From UBA6168 sp964508135 (lineage in GTDB: Bacteria > Bacteroidota > Bacteroidia > Chitinophagales > Saprospiraceae): a stretch of DNA of 64,000 nt. The notes under the pieces are model-generated. The model was given only the letters and a program-made list of their open reading frames with translations, was not told the DNA's origin and did no database searches. Where the stretch lies: assembly GCA_964508135.1 (NCBI GenBank), contig CAZDSU010000004.1, positions 62,001 through 126,000 on the forward strand. Direction: 5' to 3'. Both the position numbers and the translations under genes were made by a program. Below are positions 25,141 to 32,220 of the stretch, in pieces. How positions within the stretch are numbered: the stretch's first letter is position 1; each line of letters starts with the position of its first letter.

Positions 25141-25251
25141 GACACCGTGACCATCCGGGAGCGGGATAGCATGGCGCAGCAGCGGGTGAGCATCTCGGAA
25201 CTGGAGGGCATCATCCGCAAGCACGTGGACATGGCACAGTTGTTTCGGTGA
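25141..25251 (+). repeat. glyS 3'-end direct repeat, copy 2 (orphan)
   Basis: An orphan copy of the last 37 codons of glyS including the stop (TGA), reading GluArg... to HVDMAQLFR. It is followed after 22 bp by a good terminator, whereas the intact gene has none. This indicates that copy 2 and its flank are the original glyS end. Confidence 0.95.
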
Positions 25252-25273
25252 GGTTCAAAGAATCGTAAAAAAT

Positions 25274-25306
25274 AAGGGGCGGTGCCGGGTGGCGCTGCCC
25301 CTTTTT
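25274..25306 (+). terminator. Terminator after the orphan glyS end
   Basis: Stem AGGGGCGGTGCC / GGCGCTGCCCCT with a GGGT loop, followed by TTTTT. It is probably the ancestral glyS terminator, now separated from the gene by 1.6 kb. Confidence 0.8.
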
Positions 25307-25392
25307 CCGTACATTTTTTTTTGCGAAGCAATCTTAACCTACTATGCCACACTTGCTCGAACTTCCCGAAGCTATACCACTGGATGTTGTCC

Positions 25393-27378
25393 CTAAAGCC
25401 TTTTCAAGACTATCTGCTCACCATATTTTGAGACAACCTGCCCAAATAATTCCTTCAAAGCAGCGTATTCCGCTGGCGTGAACCTGAGTTTGGATATGTT
25501 CAACCTTGCGGAAACCTGTACTTGGTTGTTGTTGGTACTGGTGGCAAAAAAGAAATTGCCGCCGTTGGCAGGTAATGAGTTGTTGAGGTTCTCAGGCAGG
25601 CTCTCCACCACATAGCCTTCTGGCATCGTCAGCTTCAAAACCAATTGCTCCTGGAACGGGTAGGGTATGTCAACAGGATAGTTTCGCTCCTTCATCTTGA
25701 ACACGTTCTCGTTGAATGAGGTCCAAATAATCGGCGGCAAGTACATAAAGTCGCCTGAAACTTGTGCAGCACTGGGGATAGACACTACAACAGTGTCGAG
25801 AAAAGTCTTGTCCAATGCGTCAATATTGGCCGAGCGGGCGGACTCGATGGTGGTATATGGAAATCGTTCCAGCAGCCGTTCCTTCCAGTGTGAGCCGGTA
25901 CTGTCCTTTGAAAAATACCTGCGCTCCGGCATTGCACTGTAGCCTTTGTGCACACCGACAATGATGCCCTTCATGTTGCCCTCGCCGTCCAACGCCATCT
26001 CGCAAGCGAGGACATCTATTGCGTCCTTGGACGCCGTAATGTCCATCCAGGAAGGGTCGCCGCTGCCGATTTTCAGCATCAATCCCCTGCCGTTTAGCGC
26101 TTGTATGCTGGGATATCCCATTGGGCGGAGCGGGTCGGAAACATCCAGCAGGAGGCGGGTGCCATCCACAACCGCCAAAACCAATATATGGTCGAATTGG
26201 TCAAGTATAGGGTACTGCTCATAAATCCGGCCATGCGAGCGGGTACTGGTCAGCACTGGAAAAGCCGTAATGCCAGCCTCTCGGAGCAGCACAAACAGCA
26301 TAAGGTTCAGTTCACCACTGTTGGCTTTCTTCGATTCAAAAATCTCATCCAATTTTTTTTGTCGGGTAAAGGCGGAGAAATTGCCGGTCCACGCCATGTT
26401 GTCGTTGAGATAATCATAGAAAAACTTGACTTTCTCCATGTTGGAGGAGAGTTGGGAGGCCAATGGCAGCACTTCGTCAACCATTTTCTTATAGTTCGAT
26501 TTCTTTAAAAACTGCTCGCCGAACGCACTTGAATGTTCAATTTCATCCTGCAAACCCTTCCAGTTTGTCAATACTTTTTCCACCCGTCCATCGGGATACC
26601 GCACTTCGCTCAATTGAAAGCGGATGCGGGCGAGGTAGTCGCTCATTGTCGTGATGAATCCCTCTTCCTTCAGCGCTGGTGCGTTTTTCATCACATAGCG
26701 CTTCGGTGAAAAGATGAACGAGCCGTGGTCGCTTTCATATCGCACTACGCCATCTTTGTCCTCTACTTTCTCCATGTTGTCGTTGCCTTGAAACAAGAAT
26801 ATATAGTCCAAAAATTTTGGAAAATCGGCTCTTATCTCGCTCCAAAGCACAGGAATATCTTCTTGAAAATACCACTCCCTCAATTCATGGATGGTTTGTG
26901 AATTGATGAAATAGGCGTATTCAATGATGCAGCCTTCCTCGATTTTTGGGAACACCAGCTTTGCGACCGAAACCTTGTCGTTCTGTTTTTCAACGAAAAC
27001 ATCCTTTTTGGTCAATTTTATTACTTGCCCATCGGGCAGGTAAACGGCGGCCTTGTCGAAGAAAAACTCCTCGGTCTTATTGTAGCTATAAAACGGGATG
27101 CTAATGTTGGTGTAATCAAACCCCTCTTTTTTCAGGATTTTGATGCGCTTTTGGTGCTCCCACCGCAGCCGGAATGAACCGGGCGGGTTCTCGATATTGG
27201 CTTGTCCATAGTTGCAAAGCACTACCGCCGTTGCATTGGTATCAGCCTCGAATTGCCTCATTTCGAGGTGTACAGGCGGTATTTTCCCGAAGACCATCGG
27301 GGGCGGTGTTTCTTGTGAAAATAGCGGCAAGGTAAAACAAGCGACAAGCAAGACGGCCAGCAGGTAAACGAGGCGCAT
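25393..27378 (-). CDS. DUF3857 / transglutaminase-like exported protein
   Basis: A 661-residue protein with a signal peptide (MRLVYLLAVLLVACFTLPLFSQ). An N-terminal DUF3857 domain (about 60-260) is followed by a transglutaminase-like core (about 285-420) and a C-terminal beta domain. In the core, the position of the catalytic cysteine is serine (KKANSGELNLML, about residue 354), while a histidine (QFDHILVLA) and an aspartate (LLLDVSDP) remain. It is thus likely a binding or structural domain rather than an active transglutaminase. The family is common in the Bacteroidota envelope. It is monocistronic and convergent with the glyS island. Confidence 0.85.
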   Translation of the reverse strand: MRLVYLLAVLLVACFTLPLFSQETPPPMVFGKIPPVHLEMRQFEADTNATAVVLCNYGQANIENPPGSFRLRWEHQKRIKILKKEGFDYTNISIPFYSYNKTEEFFFDKAAVYLPDGQVIKLTKKDVFVEKQNDKVSVAKLVFPKIEEGCIIEYAYFINSQTIHELREWYFQEDIPVLWSEIRADFPKFLDYIFLFQGNDNMEKVEDKDGVVRYESDHGSFIFSPKRYVMKNAPALKEEGFITTMSDYLARIRFQLSEVRYPDGRVEKVLTNWKGLQDEIEHSSAFGEQFLKKSNYKKMVDEVLPLASQLSSNMEKVKFFYDYLNDNMAWTGNFSAFTRQKKLDEIFESKKANSGELNLMLFVLLREAGITAFPVLTSTRSHGRIYEQYPILDQFDHILVLAVVDGTRLLLDVSDPLRPMGYPSIQALNGRGLMLKIGSGDPSWMDITASKDAIDVLACEMALDGEGNMKGIIVGVHKGYSAMPERRYFSKDSTGSHWKERLLERFPYTTIESARSANIDALDKTFLDTVVVSIPSAAQVSGDFMYLPPIIWTSFNENVFKMKERNYPVDIPYPFQEQLVLKLTMPEGYVVESLPENLNNSLPANGGNFFFATSTNNNQVQVSARLNISKLRFTPAEYAALKELFGQVVSKYGEQIVLKRL

Positions 27379-27452
27379 GGTGATTTCTTTGGTTAATTAT
27401 TTTGATTCTCCGCTAAAATTAATTCGGATTTCTAATCTGGCAATTTTTTCCC

Positions 27453-27492
27453 AAAAAAAATGTGTGCGCAGCCAAAGTTTGCTGCGCACACA
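27453..27492 (-). terminator. Terminator-like hairpin upstream of the DUF3857 gene
   Basis: Perfect 12-bp stem TGTGTGCGCAGC / GCTGCGCACACA with an 8-base loop, then eight T on the minus strand. It would stop leftward transcripts entering from the repeat region. Confidence 0.8.
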
Positions 27493-27542
27493 TCTCCCCC
27501 AAGGGCAAAATCCAACTAATGTTAATTGCTGATTACTGCTTT

Positions 27543-27578
27543 GCAAGTCCCGCTTCGCTAAAGACTTGCAAGAACGGG
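27543..27578. repeat. 36-bp dispersed repeat, copy 1
   Basis: Begins GCAAGTCCCGCTTCGCTAAA and ends GACTTGCAAGAACGGG; its GCAAGTC and GACTTGC ends can pair. Copies 2 and 3 are at 27638-27673 and 28751-28786. The match with copy 3 extends about 20 bp further upstream (GTTAAT-GCTGATT). Confidence 0.85.
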
Positions 27579-27587
27579 TAGGTTGCC

Positions 27588-27620
27588 AGATTTCCGAAGT
27601 CTTTGAGACTTCGGAAATCT
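27588..27620. repeat. Perfect 15-bp hairpin with TTG loop
   Basis: AGATTTCCGAAGTCT, loop TTG, then its exact reverse complement. The same design, a long perfect stem with a TTG loop, occurs at 30372-30410 with unrelated stem sequence. Confidence 0.85.
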
Positions 27621-27637
27621 CTCGTCCACTTTGCTTT

Positions 27638-27673
27638 GCAAGTCCCGCTTCGCTAAAGACTTGCAAGAACTGG
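27638..27673. repeat. 36-bp dispersed repeat, copy 2
   Basis: Differs from copy 1 at a single base near the 3' end. It runs directly into the 21-bp minisatellite. Confidence 0.85.
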
Positions 27674-27867
27674 TATAGCTACTTTCTAAATTGGTATGCT
27701 TACTTCCTCAATTGGTGTACTTACTTCCTCAATTGGCATGCCTACTTCCTAAATTGGCATGCTTACTTCCTAAATTGGTGTGCTTGCTTCCTAAATTAGT
27801 GTGCCTGCTTTCTAAATTGGTATGCTTAAATCCTTAAGTGGTATGCCTACTTCTTCAATCGGTATTT
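27668..27867. repeat. 21-bp minisatellite, about 9.5 units
   Basis: Nine full units starting at 27668, 27689, 27710, 27731, 27752, 27773, 27794, 27815 and 27836, plus a half unit. The consensus is close to AATTGGTATGCTTACTTCCT plus one base. The unit is three times seven, so a plus-strand frame reads a heptapeptide NWYAYFL repeatedly, but no gene context supports translation. Confidence 0.9.
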
Positions 27868-27875
27868 CAAAAAAT

Positions 27876-27909
27876 AAAAAGGTCGTCTGCAAAAGCAGAC
27901 GACCTTTTT
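27876..27909 (-). terminator. Terminator of the 245-aa hypothetical gene
   Basis: Perfect 15-bp stem AAAAAGGTCGTCTGC / GCAGACGACCTTTTT with an AAAA loop, 42 bp beyond the hypothetical gene on the minus strand. Confidence 0.85.
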
Positions 27910-27951
27910 GATGGTTTTGCCCAAGAAATCCAGATAGGCGCAGGTGTCCGA

Positions 27952-28689
27952 TTACGGCTTTTTCTTTCTGGTAAACGAGATGCCTTTTATCGCATTGTAC
28001 TCCGGTGAACCCGAGCCGAAATCTCCCAGTATGTATTTTTTGGTAGCCAGCGCCACGTCCACCAGGCCACTGGTCACGTCGAAAAAGATTTTGTCCCGGT
28101 CGGCCAATGCTGTTTTATAGACCACAAAAGCCACGTCCACTGCATCGTTCTTGGTAAGCAGGGTGGCCAAGAGGGCATCCAGGGCCACCAGTTTGATGTC
28201 GTCCTTGCCAGGCAGGTAGGTCGGTTCCGCCCGCAGCATTTCGATGAAAAGGCCGAAATTCTCCCCAATCATGCTGAACGACTGCTGGATGGTCGAGTGC
28301 TGGTTTTCCTCCGGCGTCTGTCCCGGCACGGGTGGTGGCGGCGGCGTGCTCGTGTCCTTGCCCCTGACCTTGTCGGCCAGCGCCTTCGCTCCATCCTTCA
28401 CCTGGTCCAGCGCATCCGATGCCAGAAAGATGTTGAGGCAGCGGGTCGTGAGCTTTTTGAGTGGGTTGTAGCCAGCCGCCCGCTCGGCCACTTTGAGCCG
28501 GTACGCCTGCTTTTTATCGCCGACGTTCTTGTGGGCAAGGTCAGCGTTCGTTTTCAGGGTGTTGAGTGCCGGAAGTTTGTAAGCCACCTTGCCCGGATTG
28601 TAAGCCACACCCATGTTGGTGTAGTTGGTAATCAATAGACCGAGGTTGGTGACGTTGTTGCCGATTGTTGCTTCTGAGGTACTTGCCAT
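27952..28689 (-). CDS. Hypothetical helical protein
   Basis: A 245-residue protein of no family I can name. It starts MASTSEATIGNNVTNLGLLITNYTNM, has no signal peptide and is mainly amphipathic helix. A proline-rich linker (DTSTPPPPPVPGQTPEEN) at about 112-130 separates two helical halves. The C-terminus is basic (GISFTRKKKP). It has its own terminator. It lies between copy 1/2 and copy 3 of a dispersed repeat, 1.2 kb apart, which might mean it arrived as a unit. Composition and codon use look like the chromosome's. Confidence 0.7.
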   Translation of the reverse strand: MASTSEATIGNNVTNLGLLITNYTNMGVAYNPGKVAYKLPALNTLKTNADLAHKNVGDKKQAYRLKVAERAAGYNPLKKLTTRCLNIFLASDALDQVKDGAKALADKVRGKDTSTPPPPPVPGQTPEENQHSTIQQSFSMIGENFGLFIEMLRAEPTYLPGKDDIKLVALDALLATLLTKNDAVDVAFVVYKTALADRDKIFFDVTSGLVDVALATKKYILGDFGSGSPEYNAIKGISFTRKKKP

Positions 28690-28750
28690 TTGGAATTGAT
28701 TTGAAGGTGAAAGGTTATGGTTGAATTGTTAATCGCTGATTGTTGGTTTT

Positions 28751-28786
28751 GCAAGTCCCGCTTCGCTGAAGACTTGCGAGAACTGG
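28751..28786. repeat. 36-bp dispersed repeat, copy 3
   Basis: Two changes from copy 2 (GCTGAAG for GCTAAAG, TGCGAG for TGCAAG). It lies upstream of the 245-aa hypothetical gene, so copies 1/2 and 3 bracket that gene. Confidence 0.8.
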
Positions 28787-28834
28787 GGCGCATAGCCCAT
28801 GACCGCTGGTACGTTGTTCGCTTCTGTTTTATTT

Positions 28835-29578
28835 TTAATCTTTTCTTGAAACACAATTTCGCTGGATTGTCTCGTATGCCTTTGTATAACCTAATTCTCC
28901 AGCTCTGCTCAAAGAAAGGCAAGCAGATTTATTATCTCCTTTCATTCCAAGAATAGCTCCTTTTTTGTAGTGGTAGTATCCATATTCTTCTTTTAAAGAG
29001 ATGGCTTTTTCAAAACTTAAAAGCGCCTCATTTAGTAAGTCTTGGTTAACATCTTCAAGTAATGCGATTTCAATTAAGCATTCTCCTTTCTCGGCATATA
29101 ATTTATGCAAATCTTCATAATCTTTTGGTGCAAGACTGATTGATTTCTTATAGTCTCCCAATGCGCCATAGAAATCACTCAATCTCTTTTTGCAATCTGC
29201 TCGCATAGAATAATTATTAAAACCGTTAGGCTCAAATATTATAGCACTACTAAACTCTATTATTGCATCTGAATAATCATCGAAATAAAATATAGCTAGA
29301 CCCTTCCACCAATGTGATTTTGCATCCTTTCCATATTTCACTTGGTAAAAATCAAGGATTTCAATGGCATAATTCAAACTCAGTTCAATATCCTCGGAAT
29401 ATTTTTTTGAATCTGTATCAATAAAAATTGCGGCTCGGGTTATTTCCTTAATAGCCATAGAAAATAAGGTATCCTTTGATTGAAGATTTAAATAGGCTGC
29501 TAACTTATCAGCCTCTTTATCATTCTGCCCGAAGACAAAAAATGGAAGAAAAAAAAGAATTAGTAAGATGTTTTTCAT
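28835..29578 (-). CDS. Exported TPR-repeat protein
   Basis: A 247-residue protein with a signal peptide (MKNILLILFFLPFFVFG/Q) and tetratricopeptide-like repeats: YAIEILDFYQVKYGKDAKSHW, GLAIFYFDDYSDAIIEFSSAI, ADCKKRLSDFYGALGDYKKSI and ALLSFEKAISLKEEYGYYHYK, ending with a Sel1-like CLSLSRAGELGYTKA. Such proteins usually act as scaffolds in the periplasm. The gene is clearly more AT-rich than its neighbours, which suggests recent acquisition. Partner unknown. Confidence 0.8.
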   Translation of the reverse strand: MKNILLILFFLPFFVFGQNDKEADKLAAYLNLQSKDTLFSMAIKEITRAAIFIDTDSKKYSEDIELSLNYAIEILDFYQVKYGKDAKSHWWKGLAIFYFDDYSDAIIEFSSAIIFEPNGFNNYSMRADCKKRLSDFYGALGDYKKSISLAPKDYEDLHKLYAEKGECLIEIALLEDVNQDLLNEALLSFEKAISLKEEYGYYHYKKGAILGMKGDNKSACLSLSRAGELGYTKAYETIQRNCVSRKD

Positions 29579-29634
29579 GTCGGATCACCAGTTATTCCAG
29601 TTTGCAACTAACCACCGCAGCTCATCGCATCCCA

Positions 29635-29680
29635 ACCATCCAAGCCCTAAACGTCCTCGAATGGTTAAAAGTCAAAGCTT
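29635..29680. repeat. Direct repeat downstream of the 133-aa gene
   Basis: Begins CAACCATCCAAGCCCTAA and ends GTCAAAGC; a diverged copy lies at 30133-30178. The two copies bracket the 133-aa hypothetical gene. Confidence 0.55.
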
Positions 29681-29684
29681 TATT

Positions 29685-30086
29685 TTATTCTTCTTCATCA
29701 TCTGTTTCGTGAAAGTCACTAAACCTAACTTCTTCATTATATTCAAGTTCGTGGTGCTTTTCGTCAAATCTCCCATGAAGGACTATGTGGAGTCTTTTGA
29801 AAAGTATGTCCAAGTTTTCTTTCTTGTCGTCGAGGTCATACATCATACTCACAATATGCTCTTCCCCCTCCTTACTTTTGTTTTTGTCAACACATAGAAG
29901 AGATATAATAAAGTCTTCTGTACCGTAAATTGATAATCCGATAATGTCAAATCTTTTATCGTCAAGTTTAAAGTACCTGCCGATACTTTTTAAAGTGTCG
30001 CCAGCATAATCTCTACTAAGTTTGTCAGAAATGTCTGCTGCAACTGTGCCTTTAAAGTCATTGTAGCTTGTATCTGCTTTCATCAT
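29685..30086 (-). CDS. Hypothetical acidic protein
   Basis: A 133-residue acidic protein (start MMKADTSYNDFKGTVAADI; the second ATG is equally possible). I recognise no family. It has no signal peptide, alternates alpha and beta character (DDKRFDIIGLSIYGTEDFIISLLCVDK), and ends with an acidic tail (HETDDEEE). Size and composition recall immunity-type or phage-derived small proteins, but nothing specific supports this. It is AT-rich and flanked by direct repeats of about 45 bp. Confidence 0.65.
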   Translation of the reverse strand: MMKADTSYNDFKGTVAADISDKLSRDYAGDTLKSIGRYFKLDDKRFDIIGLSIYGTEDFIISLLCVDKNKSKEGEEHIVSMMYDLDDKKENLDILFKRLHIVLHGRFDEKHHELEYNEEVRFSDFHETDDEEE

Positions 30087-30132
30087 TCGTCAAGTTAAAT
30101 TAGTTATCGTAAGCTCTACCTCCCTTCGCCCT

Positions 30133-30178
30133 CAACCATCCAAGTCCTAACGTCCTCAAAAAGTCAAAAGCCAAAGCC
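30133..30178. repeat. Direct repeat upstream of the 133-aa gene
   Basis: CAACCATCCAAGTCCTAACG at the start and CCAAAGC at the end; partner of 29635-29680, with small insertions and deletions in the middle. Confidence 0.55.
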
Positions 30179-30371
30179 AAGCCTCCCAGGTTTTCAAGTT
30201 TTCCCTCAATGTGTAGTTGTTAAAAGCTGCGGCAAGAAAAGGGTTTCAGGGTCTCGTCTTTCCGTAGTCTTGTATTCTCGGCTCAAAAATAACAGCAGCA
30301 TTTGAATTATTAAGTTTTTGTAATATTTTTTCATCCCTGCGTTTATTTTTTCCAAACAATTGGCGGTAAAC

Positions 30372-30410
30372 AACAAAGGTGACACCTTTTTGAAAGGTGT
30401 CACCTTTGTT
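30372..30410. repeat. Perfect 18-bp hairpin with TTG loop
   Basis: AACAAAGGTGACACCTTT, loop TTG, then its exact reverse complement. It lies 34 bp beyond the TPR lipoprotein gene and may end its transcript, though no T run follows on the minus strand. Confidence 0.85.
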
Positions 30411-30443
30411 TGCGCCTGCATTTCCTGTCAGGGCAAATCCCAA

Positions 30444-31856
30444 TCAAGGCTTGGCCCTGATGGTCGTTGATTCCTGTATCCAGCAAGGCACGAAGTAGGG
30501 GTCGCCGGGCTTTTTTAAGCGTTGAAAAATCTCATCACCATCTGGCATGTACTGGCTGTACTGGTTGATGAGGCTGTTGGCTTTGCCCGATACGCTTGGG
30601 TCAACCGACTTGGCCTTCTGCCACATGTCCACTGCTGCCCACACCACCACCTGACTGTCCCATCCCCTGCCGGGGCCGCAAATCGGGCCACTCGATGCGT
30701 ACAAGGTACCGATGAGGAGGTACGGGTCGCCCCACCCTGGCCGCAGGCGGGCGGCCTCACGGGCATACTGTCGGGCACGGGGGTAGTTCTTGAGGTAGGC
30801 GTAGTAAATCTGGGCAATCAGGTAGTTGTACTTCGCCTTGTCGGTGTTGCTGCTGATGTTGGGGATGGCATCTTCGAGGCACTTCACGGCGTCACGGTAT
30901 TTACCGCTCCGCAAAAGTTCGTTGCAGGATGGGCCTGTGGTAGGTTCATCTTCCTTGCAGTTGGCGAGGTAAGCGGCGTTCACCGCCTGCAATTTGGGGT
31001 CATTATCGGCACATTTGCCCCACTTCATGCGGCTGTAAGTATTGATCACGGTCTCGCAGTCCTTCGGGTTGGCCTGGAACTGTGGGTAATATTTGTTGCT
31101 GTAATATTCGCAGGGGTAAAAATCTTCGATGGATTCCATTGCCTCCAGTCGCAGCGGGGCGTACTCGTTGATGATTTGCCAGTTCTCGCATTCCTTGCCC
31201 TCGCATTCGGCCAGCCCTTTGGTGATGGCTTCCCGAATGATTTTTTCGTATTTCTGCGCCTCGGCCACCGGCACTTTTTCTTCCTGAGCCAAATCCACCA
31301 GTAGCGAGGTGAATGGGTTTAGGATAAAAAAGCGTGGCTTGCCGCCGTCCATTTCGATGGATTTCTTGAAAAGGTTGTACTGCTCCAACTTCGAGATGCG
31401 GGTCGGGTATTTGAAAAAGTAGTCGAACGCCTTGAGGCCCGTCACGTATCCACCCTCGCCCATGCACTTCTCCAATGCATCGTAGATTTTGAAAATCTCC
31501 GTGATGTACTCCTCTTTTTTGGTGGAGTCCACTTCCATGAAATGCTCGTAAAACTTGACCCCGTCGGTGTAAACCGTGGAGCGCTTGCCGTCGGCATTTG
31601 GGGCATTGTTGTAAACGTACTGCCATTTCGTCCAGGAGCCGTCCCAATCATTGGCCTTCATGAAATCCTTGTACAGCACGAACTCCTCTAGCGCTTTGTC
31701 AGGGTTGACGGCGTCGTCGAAGGTCTTGCATGGCTTGTTCGGATCCTTGGTCGGCTTGACCGGGGTCTCAGTTTTGGTAGTGGCCTTGGGCGTTTTTGGC
31801 GTACAGCCTGCCAGCAAGGCCAAAACGAAAATTGCGGAAAATAGTCTGGTTAACAT
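30444..31856 (-). CDS. TPR-containing lipoprotein (paralogue A)
   Basis: A 470-residue lipoprotein: signal MLTRLFSAIFVLALLAGC with the lipobox cysteine at 18, then a Thr/Lys/Pro-rich linker. The mature part is helical, with tetratricopeptide-like units (YNYLIAQIYYAYLKNYPRARQ, AREAARLRPGWGDPYLLIGTL). It is paralogous over its full length to the next gene upstream, sharing the blocks DGKRSTVYTDGVKFYEHF, VTGLKAFDYFF, and RPGWGDPYLLIGTLYASS, and a C-terminal FVPCWIQESTTIRAK. The Bacteroidota family is of unknown function. The start is supported by the signal. Confidence 0.85.
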   Translation of the reverse strand: MLTRLFSAIFVLALLAGCTPKTPKATTKTETPVKPTKDPNKPCKTFDDAVNPDKALEEFVLYKDFMKANDWDGSWTKWQYVYNNAPNADGKRSTVYTDGVKFYEHFMEVDSTKKEEYITEIFKIYDALEKCMGEGGYVTGLKAFDYFFKYPTRISKLEQYNLFKKSIEMDGGKPRFFILNPFTSLLVDLAQEEKVPVAEAQKYEKIIREAITKGLAECEGKECENWQIINEYAPLRLEAMESIEDFYPCEYYSNKYYPQFQANPKDCETVINTYSRMKWGKCADNDPKLQAVNAAYLANCKEDEPTTGPSCNELLRSGKYRDAVKCLEDAIPNISSNTDKAKYNYLIAQIYYAYLKNYPRARQYAREAARLRPGWGDPYLLIGTLYASSGPICGPGRGWDSQVVVWAAVDMWQKAKSVDPSVSGKANSLINQYSQYMPDGDEIFQRLKKPGDPYFVPCWIQESTTIRAKP

Positions 31857-31928
31857 AAGCGGTTGATTTTTGAGCTTTTCACAGCTATTTAATAATTCAT
31901 GCGAATTAGGAGTTGAAGTTGCCGAAAT

Positions 31929-32099
31929 GACCTCGGAGCGGTCAAATGTTGGTAGAATTTCATTCGCAAGGTGCGTTTTCGACCTCGGAGGTGCGTTTTC
32001 GACCTCGGAGAGGTCGTACGTTCGGGATTTGTGCGACCTCTCCGAGGTCGAAACACCGCTAATACCTATTTTCTACCAACATCTGACCTCTACGAGGTC
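31929..32099. repeat. Composite inverted repeat between the TPR paralogues
   Basis: Outer arms 31929-31957 and 32071-32099 match at 26 of 29 positions as reverse complements (core ATGTTGGTAGAA). Inside are a direct duplication of AGGTGCGTTTTCGACCTCGG and several palindromic GACCTCGGAGAGGTC-type units. The whole could fold into a branched structure. Confidence 0.8.
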
Positions 32100-32150
32100 G
32101 CAGAATTCTGCTTCAACACCTAGTTCGTATAATTCACACAAAAAAACAAA

Positions 32151-32182
32151 AAAAGCCCCGTTCTTTTATAAAAACGGGGCTT
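32151..32182 (-). terminator. Terminator of TPR paralogue B
   Basis: Stem AAGCCCCGTT / AACGGGGCTT with a 10-base loop and an A-rich flank that is T-rich on the minus strand. It is 39 bp downstream of paralogue B. Confidence 0.8.
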
Positions 32183-32220
32183 CGGAAAAGTTCATTTCCT
32201 GTTTGTGCTTTATTCAGCGT

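Larger units (their letters stand above)
27379..27951. other. Repeat-rich intergenic region
   Basis: A 573-bp spacer with no believable gene. In order it holds a terminator (27453-27492), a 36-bp dispersed repeat (27543), a perfect hairpin (27588-27620), a second copy of the dispersed repeat (27638), a 21-bp minisatellite (27668-27867) and another terminator (27876-27909). Confidence 0.8.
30087..30443. other. Spacer with a direct repeat and a perfect hairpin
   Basis: A 357-bp stretch with no credible gene. It contains the second copy of the direct repeat (30133-30178) and an 18-bp perfect hairpin (30372-30410). Confidence 0.6.

Noticed and set aside
27566..27799. Possible protein with repeated NWYAYFL heptapeptide
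   Set aside because: The frame comes from the 21-bp minisatellite and upstream dispersed repeats; no promoter, signal or family resemblance.
29635..30178. Integron gene cassette with attC sites
   Set aside because: The repeats flank a small gene, but I could not find the paired RYYYAAC/GTTRRRY cores and no integrase is present.
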